This document shows positions 7,787 to 15,905 of a stretch of DNA of 64,000 nt, in pieces. The stretch is from Clostridia bacterium (GTDB lineage Bacteria; Bacillota; Clostridia; Acetivibrionales; STF1-152): NCBI GenBank assembly GCA_028280575.1, contig JANQLN010000021.1:1-64000 (forward strand), written 5' to 3'. A program made the translations under genes and the position numbers. Position 1 is the first letter of the stretch. Each line of letters begins with the position of its first letter. Below the pieces are notes generated by a model. The model did no database searches, was not told the DNA's origin, and was given only the letters and a program-made list of their open reading frames with translations.

Positions 7787-7920
7787 ATGAGATTTTAGCT
7801 GATATGGGTATTTCAAAAAGAAGTGTTGATTGCTTAAGAAGCCGAGGACATGATATCATTCATTTAAGTGAGCAAGGCCTGCAGTGCATGCTGGATGTAA
7901 TAGGGAGTAGGTTATTATGA
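7787..7920 (+). pseudogene. Frameshifted, truncated DUF5615 PIN-like toxin
   Basis: After a good ribosome site (GAGGAG at 7776-7780) and ATG at 7787, the frame stops at codon 4 (TAG at 7796-7798). Shifting by one base from 7795 gives LADMGISKRSVDCLRSRGHD followed by IIHLSEQGL, a clear match to the N-terminus of DUF5615 proteins. The four-T run at 7793-7796 is consistent with loss of one T from an original TTTTT. The shifted frame runs only 41 codons to TGA at 7918-7920, so the C-terminal catalytic part is also gone. That TGA overlaps the ATG of the lipoprotein gene. Confidence 0.75.
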
Positions 7921-8486
7921 ATAAACCGGTTAAAAATATTCTTATATTAAGGGTAGTTACAGTATTGTTAATATCAGTATTCCCCTTCTTATTAGCAGGT
8001 TGTAATAGTGCTGATTCAATCGAACAAGGATATATTCAAGATACCGTCAAAGAAAAAGATATTCGAGATAATGATGAGCAGAAAAATGTCAATGTTTTAG
8101 AAAGCTATGTTTCTAACGGAAATATAATATTACTTTATGAGAATGACAATCAATATGTTGTTGACTATTGTTATAGAAATAGGGAGGATAATTCCATAAA
8201 CAGTATTAGCAGATATAGTTTTAAAGCAAATAATACTGGGGATAAGATTGTTTTTAAATGTTTTGGGACGGAAAATGAAGATTTTGTTATTATTATATTC
8301 AAGAATGATGAAATATTTAATAATACAAAAAGAATACACATAAAATTAGAAGATATTGAGTTTGACCATGTGATAGATAGCGACTCAAAAGAAATGATTA
8401 TAAAATTTCCGGAAAGACCAGACAAATTAAGAGACCCTGCTATCATCTTATATGATAATGACGGTAATGAAGTTGATTATAAATAA
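7917..8486 (+). CDS. Putative lipoprotein of unknown function
   Basis: The 189-residue protein has a textbook lipoprotein signal: basic N-terminus (MNKPVKNILILR), hydrophobic core, and lipobox LLAGC with the lipidated cysteine near residue 29, so it should be anchored outside the membrane. The mature part is acidic and Asn/Asp/Ile rich, with predicted beta strands (YVSNGNIILLYENDNQYVVDY). I recognise no domain. The start is inside the remains of the toxin gene, so its original promoter and ribosome site may have been altered by the deletion; GGGAGTAGG lies just upstream. Base composition is more AT-rich than the neighbouring core genes, in keeping with an accessory island. Confidence 0.7.
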   Translation: MNKPVKNILILRVVTVLLISVFPFLLAGCNSADSIEQGYIQDTVKEKDIRDNDEQKNVNVLESYVSNGNIILLYENDNQYVVDYCYRNREDNSINSISRYSFKANNTGDKIVFKCFGTENEDFVIIIFKNDEIFNNTKRIHIKLEDIEFDHVIDSDSKEMIIKFPERPDKLRDPAIILYDNDGNEVDYK

Positions 8487-8725
8487 ATTGATATGTCTCC
8501 CCATGTCCAGTGTTTCTCGGGAGTATGCCAATCAACCCTGAAATAGCCGCTTACACCGGTATCGGTGCAGACCATAAACTGAGAAGAAGCATAAAAATCC
8601 GGTCTTTCCTTTAAGACAGATTTTGACATAACACCGCTGTATTCAGTTATCTTGCCTCCAGTGAGCCAATTAAAAATATCAATACTGTGCAGGTGCAGGT
8701 CAACCGCGATACCTCCACTTTTACT
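8477..8725 (-). pseudogene. Fragment of a Gfo/Idh/MocA family oxidoreductase
   Basis: The translation SGGIAVDLHLHSIDIFNWLT and the following GGKITEYSGVMSK match the substrate-binding middle of Gfo/Idh/MocA dehydrogenases (normally G-G-A-L-x-D-x-G-x-H-x-x-D-x-x-x-W-L-x-G). The N-terminal Rossmann domain and the C-terminal third are missing. What precedes it in the same frame is only terminator-like sequence. It converges with and slightly overlaps the lipoprotein gene. No function is expected. Confidence 0.65.
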
Positions 8726-8760
8726 GTAATAATTGCAGATGTGTTTTTTCATAAAATAGG

Positions 8761-8786
8761 AAACCGGGGACTTCGCCCCGGTTTTT
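8761..8786. terminator. Hairpin terminator, probably bidirectional
   Basis: AAACCGGGG (8761-8769) pairs with CCCCGGTTT (8776-8784) around a six-base loop, followed by a T-run on the plus strand. It lies ten bases after the stop of the minus-strand small gene at 8797-8970. Confidence 0.65.
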
Positions 8787-8796
8787 AATACCACTG

Positions 8797-8970
8797 CTAA
8801 ACCTGGATATTACTGCCGAATCCTTCTTCAATCGGCACCTGTACTTCATTGTTGTTACCATTTGTAAGCACATAATTTCTTTGCCTCTGGAAACTTAAAT
8901 CTATCAATACAGCAATTATCTTCAGCAAGCTGCTGCTATCAAGATCCTTTACCATATCTTCTGTTGCCAT
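8797..8970 (-). CDS. Small Asn-rich protein, paralogue of the upstream gene
   Basis: A 57-residue gene. It starts ATG (8970) with GGGGG seven bases upstream; a second ATG at 8973 is possible. The product is a helical N-terminus (MATEDMVKDLDSSSLLKII) followed by YVLTNGNNNEVQVPIEEG. The NGN-x-NEV-x-x-P motif also occurs in the gene just upstream (YNVNGNSNEVEMVPG), and the two DNA segments (8843-8862 and 9219-9238) agree at 18 of 20 bases. The pair is probably one transcriptional unit ending at the 8761-8786 terminator. No known family was recognised; a spore-related role is only a guess. Confidence 0.65.
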   Translation of the reverse strand: MATEDMVKDLDSSSLLKIIAVLIDLSFQRQRNYVLTNGNNNEVQVPIEEGFGSNIQV

Positions 8971-9016
8971 CATCTCACCCCCTTTCCGTTATGTAGGTGA
9001 GCTGTCCTTTCAATTA

Positions 9017-9454
9017 CTAAACAGAAACGTTATTTTTGTTACCATTAGAAAGAATATTATTAATATTAATTATATATATTGGTATGCTTATTCGGGAAAT
9101 ACCACCGGGCTTTTTTTCTTCCAGTTTCCGTACGGCATTTATTATCTTATTCACATGTTCATTATTTAAATCTGATAAACTGCCCTTTGAAACGGAAACA
9201 CTGCCTGGAACCATCTCTACTTCATTGCTGTTGCCATTGACATTATACACCAGCAGCTTAAGGTTCTTGCCGTCACATTTTTTATCGCTATCTTCTTCAT
9301 TTGGCTCAGGTTTTTTAATTTTCCCATTTTCATGTATGGGTTCACCGGAAGACAACTTTTCTTTATACTCTTCCATATATGCTTCAATAGCTTTTTGCAG
9401 TGATGTTTTACTTGTCATAATATTTTTACTAAAAATGTTGATTTTTTTGGACAT
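9017..9454 (-). CDS. Asn-rich hypothetical protein with NGN-NEV motif
   Basis: The 145-residue product has a basic N-terminus, a charged helical stretch (KAIEAYMEEYKEKLSSGEP), a Lys/Glu-rich linker, the motif LLVYNVNGNSNEVEMVPGS near 88, another helical segment (LNNEHVNKIINAVRKLEEK), and an Asn-rich tail containing SNGNKNN. A near-perfect ribosome site (AGGAGG) precedes the ATG. It has no signal peptide or membrane segment. The gene 47 bases downstream shares its central motif. Function unknown; it may be an assembly or coat-type protein because of its low complexity, but nothing proves this. Confidence 0.65.
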   Translation of the reverse strand: MSKKINIFSKNIMTSKTSLQKAIEAYMEEYKEKLSSGEPIHENGKIKKPEPNEEDSDKKCDGKNLKLLVYNVNGNSNEVEMVPGSVSVSKGSLSDLNNEHVNKIINAVRKLEEKKPGGISRISIPIYIININNILSNGNKNNVSV

Positions 9455-9587
9455 AAATTAACCTCCTATATCTTTGACATTATACTTACTATATAATATA
9501 TTCAAGAAGGTTAAGTTATGTTAACTTTATTATGGATATTTTGTGTTGCTATGAATATTTGTTTAAAAAAAGATTCTTATTTTCAAT

Positions 9588-10058
9588 TTATTTACCGGAA
9601 GCTGTTTTTTCCTCGAGAAGCTTATGAAGCTCATCCATAAATGTATTTATATCCTTAAACTGCCGGTAGACGGATGCAAATCTTACATATGCCACATCAT
9701 CAATATTTTTAAGCTTCCGCATGACTATTTCACCTATTTCATTTGATGTAACCTCTCTTTTTAAAGAGTTTTGTATTTCAGCTTCTACATCATCTATGAG
9801 CCTTTCCATCTCACTGATTGAAACCGGACGCTTTTCACATGCCCTCATTACACCGCTTAAAAGCTTTTCTTTGTTAAAAGGCTGCCTTGTTTTATCTTTT
9901 TTTATGACCATAAAAGGAATTGATTCGACTTTTTCATAAGTAGTGAACCTTTTTTGACAGCCTATACATTCTCTTCTCCTTCTTATGGATGTACCTTCAT
10001 CGGTAGGTCTTGAATCAATAACCCTGTCTCCATCCGATCCACAATACGGACATTTCAT
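9588..10058 (-). CDS. nrdR: Transcriptional repressor NrdR
   Basis: The 156-residue protein is a typical NrdR: an N-terminal zinc ribbon ([16 protein letters not shown] and CIGCQKRF, cysteines at 3, 6, 31 and 34) and a central ATP-cone domain ([20 protein letters not shown] onward). NrdR represses ribonucleotide reductase genes in response to dATP/ATP by binding NrdR boxes. No nrd genes are in the window, so it acts in trans. Length matches the family. A ribosome site (AGGAGGGG) precedes the ATG. Confidence 0.95.
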   Translation of the reverse strand: MKCPYCGSDGDRVIDSRPTDEGTSIRRRRECIGCQKRFTTYEKVESIPFMVIKKDKTRQPFNKEKLLSGVMRACEKRPVSISEMERLIDDVEAEIQNSLKREVTSNEIGEIVMRKLKNIDDVAYVRFASVYRQFKDINTFMDELHKLLEEKTASGK

Positions 10059-10192
10059 TAAAGCACCCCTCCTTAACTAATTTATAATTATATTATATGA
10101 AAAGGAATATTTTTGCAAGTATTTTAAATCCAGTTGAAGCTTTTAATTCATATAGCCATGGCATATTTTTGAGAAGTGTCCCCAAACTGTGA

Positions 10193-11425
10193 TTATTTTT
10201 CAATAATTTTTCCGTTTATCAAATGTATTTTTGCTTTCCAACTGTCCGTATCCTCCCATATGATTTCACCCTGGAGCCAGTTTGTATAAAAGTTCAGGCT
10301 GAAGGGTTCATCGTATGATGTATATAACAGTTCATCATTTTTATAAAATTCAACATAGTCTATTGATTCGGGATACAGGCTTGCAACCCGGAGCCAGCGC
10401 TTGTTTTCATATGTCATGGCTTTTTCCAGTCCCTGCAGATAATACTGCTCTTCCATAGGTATGTCCGGAATATTAATTCCTATCCCCTCAGCCATCCGGT
10501 ATGCAAAAAATTGATCTTCACCTTTTGTTATTCCCCAATCCACAGGAGGCTCCTGTTTTGTCATATTGTTGTAATAGCCCCATGAAACATGCTCATTATA
10601 ACAAACCTTAAGCTGACCGATTGCCTGCGAATCCTCATTGCATACTATCGGCTTTCCTGGTGCATATTCCCTTGTTTTTTGAATCATTTTATACAATTGC
10701 TGCCGGCTAAGGCCATTACCATGAATCAAAACAATATCAGATGCTTCGGCAACTTCCTTAAAAACTGATCCTCCCGCACCACTGCAGCCAACCAGCATTC
10801 CTCCTGATTCTTCTCTTGCAATATCAATTAATACAGCCATGCCTTCTTCTTTATGAATTATTGTGTGTGCTTTATCCACATCCATTTCATTGCATACTTC
10901 AATAATGACATTTGTGTATCCTTTTTCCTTCAAAAAACGGCAGGCTGTCTTAACCGCATTGACAACAGATCTTCCATCTTTTATTCTTCTTAATTGTCCG
11001 GGATAGAAAAAACTGACTATAACACCCATACCTATCCTGTCTGCAGCTCTAATAAGTTTGTCCATGCGCTGCTGATATGCCAAATCGAGCTGCCTTCCAT
11101 CTTCTCCAAAAGGGTTATTATCTATTGTTTGGCTTTTGATGGTAAAGCATGTACCTCCACCCTGGAATCCCACAGTAAATGCCCTTAATCCATATTTATA
11201 CCATTGAGGTAACGCCTTGACCAAATCATCAGTATTCCTATCCGGATTAAATTCTTTCCCGAATCGATTGAACCTTTCAGGCTGAGCTTTATCATCAAAA
11301 ACACCTTGTATGAATCTTGCATTCATAAGTAATCCATGTGCTTTAGGCTGACTTCCTTCAATTTCAGAATAAGTCTTTTTACCATTGATATAAAAATCCT
11401 CACCCTTTATTTCTACTTTTGTCAT
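10193..11425 (-). CDS. Putative cytosolic glycoside hydrolase (GH-A-type barrel)
   Basis: This 410-residue protein has the hallmarks of a clan GH-A TIM-barrel glycosidase: VIIEVCNEMD with a likely acid/base glutamate at 180 and KPIVCNEDSQ with a likely nucleophile at 264, about 84 residues apart. Substrate-type aromatic residues (WGYYNNM, DWGITKG) follow. The N-terminus (MTKVEIKGEDFYINGKKTYS) resembles the strand that opens GH-A enzymes. No signal peptide, so it acts inside the cell on imported sugars, or is released on lysis. I cannot assign a GH family number or substrate. It lies between nrdR and sporulation genes, with its own leader; no transporter is adjacent. Confidence 0.6.
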   Translation of the reverse strand: MTKVEIKGEDFYINGKKTYSEIEGSQPKAHGLLMNARFIQGVFDDKAQPERFNRFGKEFNPDRNTDDLVKALPQWYKYGLRAFTVGFQGGGTCFTIKSQTIDNNPFGEDGRQLDLAYQQRMDKLIRAADRIGMGVIVSFFYPGQLRRIKDGRSVVNAVKTACRFLKEKGYTNVIIEVCNEMDVDKAHTIIHKEEGMAVLIDIAREESGGMLVGCSGAGGSVFKEVAEASDIVLIHGNGLSRQQLYKMIQKTREYAPGKPIVCNEDSQAIGQLKVCYNEHVSWGYYNNMTKQEPPVDWGITKGEDQFFAYRMAEGIGINIPDIPMEEQYYLQGLEKAMTYENKRWLRVASLYPESIDYVEFYKNDELLYTSYDEPFSLNFYTNWLQGEIIWEDTDSWKAKIHLINGKIIEK

Positions 11426-11778
11426 ATTTTCAAACCCTCCATTGTTAAATTAAGCATATTATTTATGCATTATTATTGTATTTGATAACATATGTATAAA
11501 GTCCTGCCTTTTTAAATGCTTAAATTACATCAACTATCACCAAATAAATTATAACCTATTTTATATTTTCTCTCCAGCCTTTATGACTTTCTCCAACTGC
11601 CTCTGAAATTGACCTTTATTTTTCAATATGTGAATCATGGTGATATTATATATAAAATTATTTATGAAAGATATTTTTCTTATATATTCCCTTTCAAATG
11701 CGCGTAAGGAAACCGGGGATTAATTCCCCGGCTTCTCAATTTTATCCAGTCATAGTGCTCACGGTTTTGTTCATATTA
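11426..11778. other. Intergenic region, 353 bases
   Basis: The AT-rich stretch upstream of the glycosidase gene holds no convincing open frame or RNA. The only clear element is a hairpin at 11711-11734 (CCGGGGA/TCCCCGG), just downstream of ylmC on the minus strand, which probably terminates ylmC although its T-run is short. Confidence 0.5.
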
Positions 11779-12039
11779 TCAACCGAAATATTTTCTTATG
11801 AACCTTTCATCCAGGTCCACAAGAATTATGTCTTCGCCTATTTTTCTTATTCTATTCCATGGAATAATGAATTCGTCGTCTCTACCTATAAATCCTAGCA
11901 TTTTACCCCCGGAAGGAATTACAAGAGCTTCTATTGTACCCTCATCAAAGCTTATTTCAACATCACTGGCAAAACCTATTCTCCTGCCGTCGGATATATT
12001 AATTACTTCCTTTTGTTTTAATTCAGAAGCACGATACAA
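11779..12039 (-). CDS. YlmC/YmxH family sporulation protein (PRC barrel)
   Basis: An 86-residue PRC-barrel protein: YRASELKQKEVINISDGRRI then GFASDVEISFDEGTIEALVI, with PSGGKMLGFIGRDDEFIIPW and a closing IRKIGEDIILVDL. The family is found in spore formers near sigE/sigG and is annotated as YlmC/YmxH; its molecular role is not well established. I use the TTG at 12039 as start because AGGCGGTG lies six bases before it; a GTG at 12048 would have no room for a ribosome site. It is 85 bases downstream of sigG on the same strand. Confidence 0.85.
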   Translation of the reverse strand: MYRASELKQKEVINISDGRRIGFASDVEISFDEGTIEALVIPSGGKMLGFIGRDDEFIIPWNRIRKIGEDIILVDLDERFIRKYFG

Positions 12040-12124
12040 TAAAAACACCGCCTGGAACTATTCATACTATATTATATGTTACTCATTGTATCCTTAGTAT
12101 AAAAATAGTCTAACAAGCGTACTT

Positions 12125-12895
12125 TCAAATATACTTTCTCATATGCATTAAAGCCGTTTTTTCAAGCCTTGATACCTGTGCCTGTGAAATACCTATTTCA
12201 TCTGCAACTTCCATTTGTGTGCGGCCCTGGAAAAACCTCATATTGAGTATCAGCTTTTCCCTGTCGTTCAACCTCCTGATTGCTTCATTCAATGCAATAT
12301 TCTCAAGCCAGTTCTCATCCGTATTCTTTTCGTCACTTACCTGGTCCATCACATATATGGCATCGCCGCCGTCGTGGTAAACCGACTCGAAAAGTGAAAT
12401 AGGGTCCTGTATTGCATCCAGTGCAAATACCACATCCTCCTTTTCCATTTCAAGTTCTTTGGCAATTTCTCCAATAGTAGGCTCCTTGGAGTTTTTGTTT
12501 GTTAACTTCTCCTTGGCTTGAAGAGCTTTATATGCAATATCACGAAGGGATCTGCTTACCCTTATTGAATTGTTATCCCTTAAATATCTTCTGATTTCTC
12601 CTATAATCATAGGCACTGCATATGTTGAGAATTTAACACCATGGGATGTATCAAAATTGTCAATAGCTTTTATGAGACCTATACATCCCACCTGGAACAG
12701 GTCATCAACATGCTCTCCCCTGTTGTTAAAGCGCTGGATGACACTCAGGACAAGCCTTAAATTTCCATTGATAAATTCGTCCCTCGCTGAATCGTCGCCC
12801 TGATGTATCCTTTTAAAAAGCTTATCCTTTTCCTCATTGGACAGAACAGGAAGCTTGGATGTATTTACCCCGCAAATTTCTACTTTGTTGACCAT
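12125..12895 (-). CDS. sigG: Forespore sigma factor SigG
   Basis: The 256-residue protein starts MVNKVEICGVNTSKLPVLSN, the signature N-terminus of sigma-G, then has region 2 (GNLRLVLSVIQRF, DDLFQVGCIGLIKAIDNFD, VKFSTYAVPMIIGEIRRYLR), region 3, and region 4 (MRFFQGRTQMEVADEIGISQ). It directs late forespore gene expression after engulfment. The start at 12895 is chosen because GGGAGG precedes it and the product then matches the usual length; a longer upstream extension would not match the family. It follows sigE on the same strand, as usual, but more than 1 kb of relics separates them here. Confidence 0.95.
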   Translation of the reverse strand: MVNKVEICGVNTSKLPVLSNEEKDKLFKRIHQGDDSARDEFINGNLRLVLSVIQRFNNRGEHVDDLFQVGCIGLIKAIDNFDTSHGVKFSTYAVPMIIGEIRRYLRDNNSIRVSRSLRDIAYKALQAKEKLTNKNSKEPTIGEIAKELEMEKEDVVFALDAIQDPISLFESVYHDGGDAIYVMDQVSDEKNTDENWLENIALNEAIRRLNDREKLILNMRFFQGRTQMEVADEIGISQAQVSRLEKTALMHMRKYI

Positions 12896-12995
12896 AAAAT
12901 AACCTCCCGGCACAATTCCTCCATTCCATAATAAACTACATTCAAGGAACAAAGTACTGGTTTAATGTCATTATCATTATTGCCTTTGAGGATAT

Positions 12996-13202
12996 TTAAT
13001 ATACTGAATTGATATATAAAAAAGGTAACAAAAATTTTACAAAAGGCCTTGACAAATCATATTCTATTCTCCCAATAAAAAAGCGGGCTTTTAAAGGCAC
13101 ATTTCCTCTTTTAGTCAAAATATCAATGTCAGTCGTATTTCGCTGACCTTCCTTACCATATGCTATCATTGACAATGCTTCGCCTTTTAAGGACATAATC
13201 AT
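12996..13202 (-). pseudogene. Remnant of a PF14907-type nucleotidyltransferase
   Basis: The segment MSLKGEALSMIAYGKEGQRN followed by TTDIDILTKRGNV resembles the N-terminal signature of the uncharacterised nucleotidyltransferase family (L-K-G-x-A-L ... Y ... R-x-x-x-D-I-D-I-L-V). The rest of the family's roughly 350 residues is absent: after about 35 residues the frame turns to unrelated sequence and ends. Such proteins occur with ABC transporters in some peptide-natural-product clusters, and an ABC remnant lies just upstream. The match is short, so confidence is moderate. Confidence 0.45.
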
Positions 13203-13263
13203 AGCATGATAATTTTTTTAAGAAAGGTTTTGCAAAAAAATATAGTAATTCCGTTCATCAAAT

Positions 13264-13614
13264 TCATACTTTTTGCAAATATCTATTAGCTTGCAGGTTA
13301 AACATTTTGCTGTAAATTTCACAATCTTTTATTAATTCTAGATGCGTTCCTACACCTACAATCATCCCATCATCAATAGCAACATTTTTATCTGCAATCA
13401 TTGCTCCCGATAATCTATGTGATACCATAATAATAGTTTTGTCGCCTTTGTGCGTATTAATCACATTATATATATTTTCTTCAGATACGGGATCAAGATT
13501 TGACGTAGGCTCGTCTAATACCGGAGAAACACTCCAAATCAGAATCAAGATTCTTCTGTTTTCATGCAAAATCCGTTTTGTAGTTTTAAAAAATGAAGCA
13601 AGTCTCTTCTTCAT
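13264..13614 (-). pseudogene. Internally deleted ABC exporter (membrane/ATPase fusion type)
   Basis: The last 85 residues are the end of an ABC ATPase: Walker B and D-loop (VLDEPTSNLDPVSEENIYNV), H-loop (IIMVSHRLSGAMIADKNVAI) and the usual DDGMIVGVGTHLELI tail. In the same frame they are preceded by about 35 residues (MKKRLASFFKTTKRILHENR and a hydrophobic ILILIWSVSP) that look like the first helix of an exporter transmembrane domain. The remaining transmembrane helices, Walker A and the ABC signature are missing. The simplest reading is an in-frame deletion of about 450 codons. It cannot be a working transporter. Confidence 0.75.
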
Positions 13615-13705
13615 ATTAGCATAATACCTCATGTCGTTATTGCACCGGATATTATGCATAGAAGAAAAACCAAAAGAAATATCCATTCCTCGTTATGGCT
13701 CTCAA

Positions 13706-13765
13706 AGTATTGAAAATACATTTAAGCGACTAAAGCCTTAATCCTGAAAATGCATTTTCAATACT
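13706..13765. repeat. 18-bp inverted repeat
   Basis: Arms at 13706-13723 and 13748-13765 are inverted copies with one mismatch, around a 24-base spacer. There is no T-run on either side, so it is not a standard terminator. It sits immediately upstream of the ABC remnant and may be a small mobile palindromic element or an old operator. Confidence 0.6.
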
Positions 13766-13908
13766 CACTATACATAATATTCCATTATATTATCATATCC
13801 GAGGATAAACATCAATAGAATTGATAAAAGGTTTGCCTATACGAAGCTTTATCGAAATGTTACAAATATACCTTAAACGGTTCAGATTGTGGCCCCATGG
13901 ACACGCGC

Positions 13909-14640
13909 CTAAACCATCCTGTTTATTTCTTTTTTTAATCTTTTTATTATTCTCTTTTCAAGCCTGGAAATGTAAGACTGTGATATGCCCAGCATGTCTG
14001 CAACTTCTTTTTGTGTTTTTTCTTCACCATTACACAATCCAAATCTAAGCTCCATTATTTTCTTTTCTCTTAAGGAGAGCTTTTTCATTGCAAGCTTTAG
14101 AAGCTCTTTATCAACTTCATCTTCAATGCTTCGGTAAATTATGTCATTTTCCGTTCCCAGTATATCCGAAAGAAGCAATTCATTTCCATCCCAATCCACA
14201 TTCAAAGGTTCATCTATAGATATTTCCCCTCTTGTCCTGTTATTTCTTCTCAGGTACATTAATATTTCATTTTCTATACATCTTGACGCATATGTTGCAA
14301 GTTTAATTTTTTTAGAAGGATTAAAGGTATTGACAGCTTTAATAAGCCCAATTGTTCCTATTGAAACAAGGTCTTCAACTCCTATGCCCGTATTTTCAAA
14401 CTTCCTGGCAATATAAACCACCAGCCTTAAATTTCTTTCAATTAAAACCTGTTTAACTCCAAGGTCACTTTTTTCAAGCTTACCCAGCAAATAACTCTCT
14501 TCATCGCTTGTAAGCGGCGGCGGAAGAGCTTCGCTTCCCCCAATATAATGTATTGGATCTTCTATTCTGATATTCAATTTGCGCAAAAATCCATAATACT
14601 TGATATAAAGATAAAGCTTCATTTTACCGATTATTTTCAT
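13909..14640 (-). CDS. sigE: Mother-cell sigma factor pro-SigE
   Basis: The 243-residue protein has the hydrophobic/basic N-terminal pro-sequence ([16 protein letters not shown]) followed by YYIGG-like [20 protein letters not shown], the sigma-E hallmark. Region 2 ([54 protein letters not shown]) and region 4 ([20 protein letters not shown]) are complete. The pro-sequence is removed by SpoIIGA, encoded 20 bases upstream in the same operon. GGGGAG lies eight bases before the ATG. Confidence 0.96.
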   Translation of the reverse strand: MKIIGKMKLYLYIKYYGFLRKLNIRIEDPIHYIGGSEALPPPLTSDEESYLLGKLEKSDLGVKQVLIERNLRLVVYIARKFENTGIGVEDLVSIGTIGLIKAVNTFNPSKKIKLATYASRCIENEILMYLRRNNRTRGEISIDEPLNVDWDGNELLLSDILGTENDIIYRSIEDEVDKELLKLAMKKLSLREKKIMELRFGLCNGEEKTQKEVADMLGISQSYISRLEKRIIKRLKKEINRMV

Positions 14641-14660
14641 AGGTCAATCTCCCCGTATAA

Positions 14661-15569
14661 TTATATTTTTACAGCATATAACTCAGGGCTTAACAGGGCC
14701 CTGTAATGTTCATTTCTGGATAGTGCTTTGTTGTAAATACCTACAATCACATTTTTAATATCCCTTTTATCAATATCATCCCCGATTTTTATGCAGTCAG
14801 GCTTGAATCCGATAAGCATCCCATTCTCTTTTCCCAATGATGTGAATGGAATTAGTCTAAACCTTGAAAGCCAGTTGGATTTTGTAACTATCGACGATAC
14901 TAATGCTAAATCTTCATCCCTTTTTCCTATGAATATTTCTTTTATTTCGTCAGGTAATATTTCCTCCAACACACTGAATTCAATTACCATGACAGGTAAA
15001 TTTGTCAAAGGGTCCCGCAGTGAATTACCTGTATCCACCAATGCTGAAACAGCAATAACTTTTTTTTCAAAATATACTTCTACATTCCTTAAAAGCTTCT
15101 CTTTTGAAATCCTGCTTTGTACCAGTTCCCAAAAAACCCTTAGTATAATTATAGAAGTAATAATTGAAAGAAGCAGTGTTGTCCACTTTGACTCCCAAAA
15201 AATATATATAACCCCATTTTTCACAATTCCTCCGGTGTTATTTATATATATAAATGCAAATGCGGCTCCTGCAAATATGAAAGTTGTTATATAAAAAGCG
15301 GCAAGGCTTTTAAGGAAAGAATTTATTTTAGCAGGTGAAAAAGCTATCGCCACAATCAATAAAGATAAAAGGAATTTGCCTAAAAAAGTATAATATACCT
15401 TCACTCCCGGCAGCATAATCATCAAAACCATATATCCTGCACCTGTTAAAGCTGCCAGAAACAGCCTGATACCTGAGGAACCGGCCTTCAAAAACTTTCC
15501 TGTTACCCAAAGTATTATATAGTTCATTATAATATTTTCCATTATTATCACATCTATATATATATCCAC
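14661..15569 (-). CDS. spoIIGA: Pro-sigma-E processing aspartic protease SpoIIGA
   Basis: The N-terminal 150 residues contain five hydrophobic segments (from IIMNYIILWV to TTLLLSIITSIIIL) and the C-terminal domain holds the catalytic VDTGNSLRDPLTNLPVMVIE near residue 178, as in the membrane-embedded SpoIIGA protease that cleaves pro-SigE. I start at the GTG at 15569, which follows GAGG by eight bases and gives 302 residues beginning MDIYIDVI, like known homologues; longer versions lack a ribosome site. A Spo0A-box-like TGTTGAAAAA is present at 15733-15724 on the minus strand (one mismatch to TGTCGAA), consistent with Spo0A control but unproven. Confidence 0.93.
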   Translation of the reverse strand: MDIYIDVIIMENIIMNYIILWVTGKFLKAGSSGIRLFLAALTGAGYMVLMIMLPGVKVYYTFLGKFLLSLLIVAIAFSPAKINSFLKSLAAFYITTFIFAGAAFAFIYINNTGGIVKNGVIYIFWESKWTTLLLSIITSIIILRVFWELVQSRISKEKLLRNVEVYFEKKVIAVSALVDTGNSLRDPLTNLPVMVIEFSVLEEILPDEIKEIFIGKRDEDLALVSSIVTKSNWLSRFRLIPFTSLGKENGMLIGFKPDCIKIGDDIDKRDIKNVIVGIYNKALSRNEHYRALLSPELYAVKI

Positions 15570-15834
15570 ACTTATAGCCTCACAATACATTTTCATGTGC
15601 TTAAAAACTCGCACACTGTTTTCATATTAAGATATATTCCGCCAGGTACAAATTTATGTTAATAAAATAAAAAATAACTGTAATAATTTTTTACATATTG
15701 AAATATGATAATTGTTTAATGTATTTTTCAACATCTGTCCTGTTTTCAAAGTGTGCTGTCCCATATAGATATTATACAGGCTTTACCGGTAAAAATTTGT
15801 CATTCTTCCTTGTATGGAATTATTTTTTTTTGTC

Positions 15835-15866
15835 GATAAAAAAACCTCCTTTAATTTTAAGGAGGT
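15835..15866 (-). terminator. Terminator of ftsZ
   Basis: On the minus strand ACCTCCTT (15866-15859) pairs with AAGGAGGT (15851-15844) and is followed by a T-run down to 15835. It lies 40 bases after the ftsZ stop. The stem contains an anti-SD-like sequence by chance. Confidence 0.75.
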
Positions 15867-15905
15867 CCTTCATATCTCTTATTATTTTAATAAAAGGGTT
15901 TTATA

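Noticed and set aside
9036..9461. Plus-strand frame of 141 codons antisense to the Asn-rich gene
   Set aside because: Leu/Ser/Phe-rich shadow of the minus-strand gene, which has a strong AGGAGG site and a paralogue.
13821..14048. Plus-strand frame of 75 codons
   Set aside because: Mostly antisense to the sigE C-terminal coding region, with shadow-type composition.
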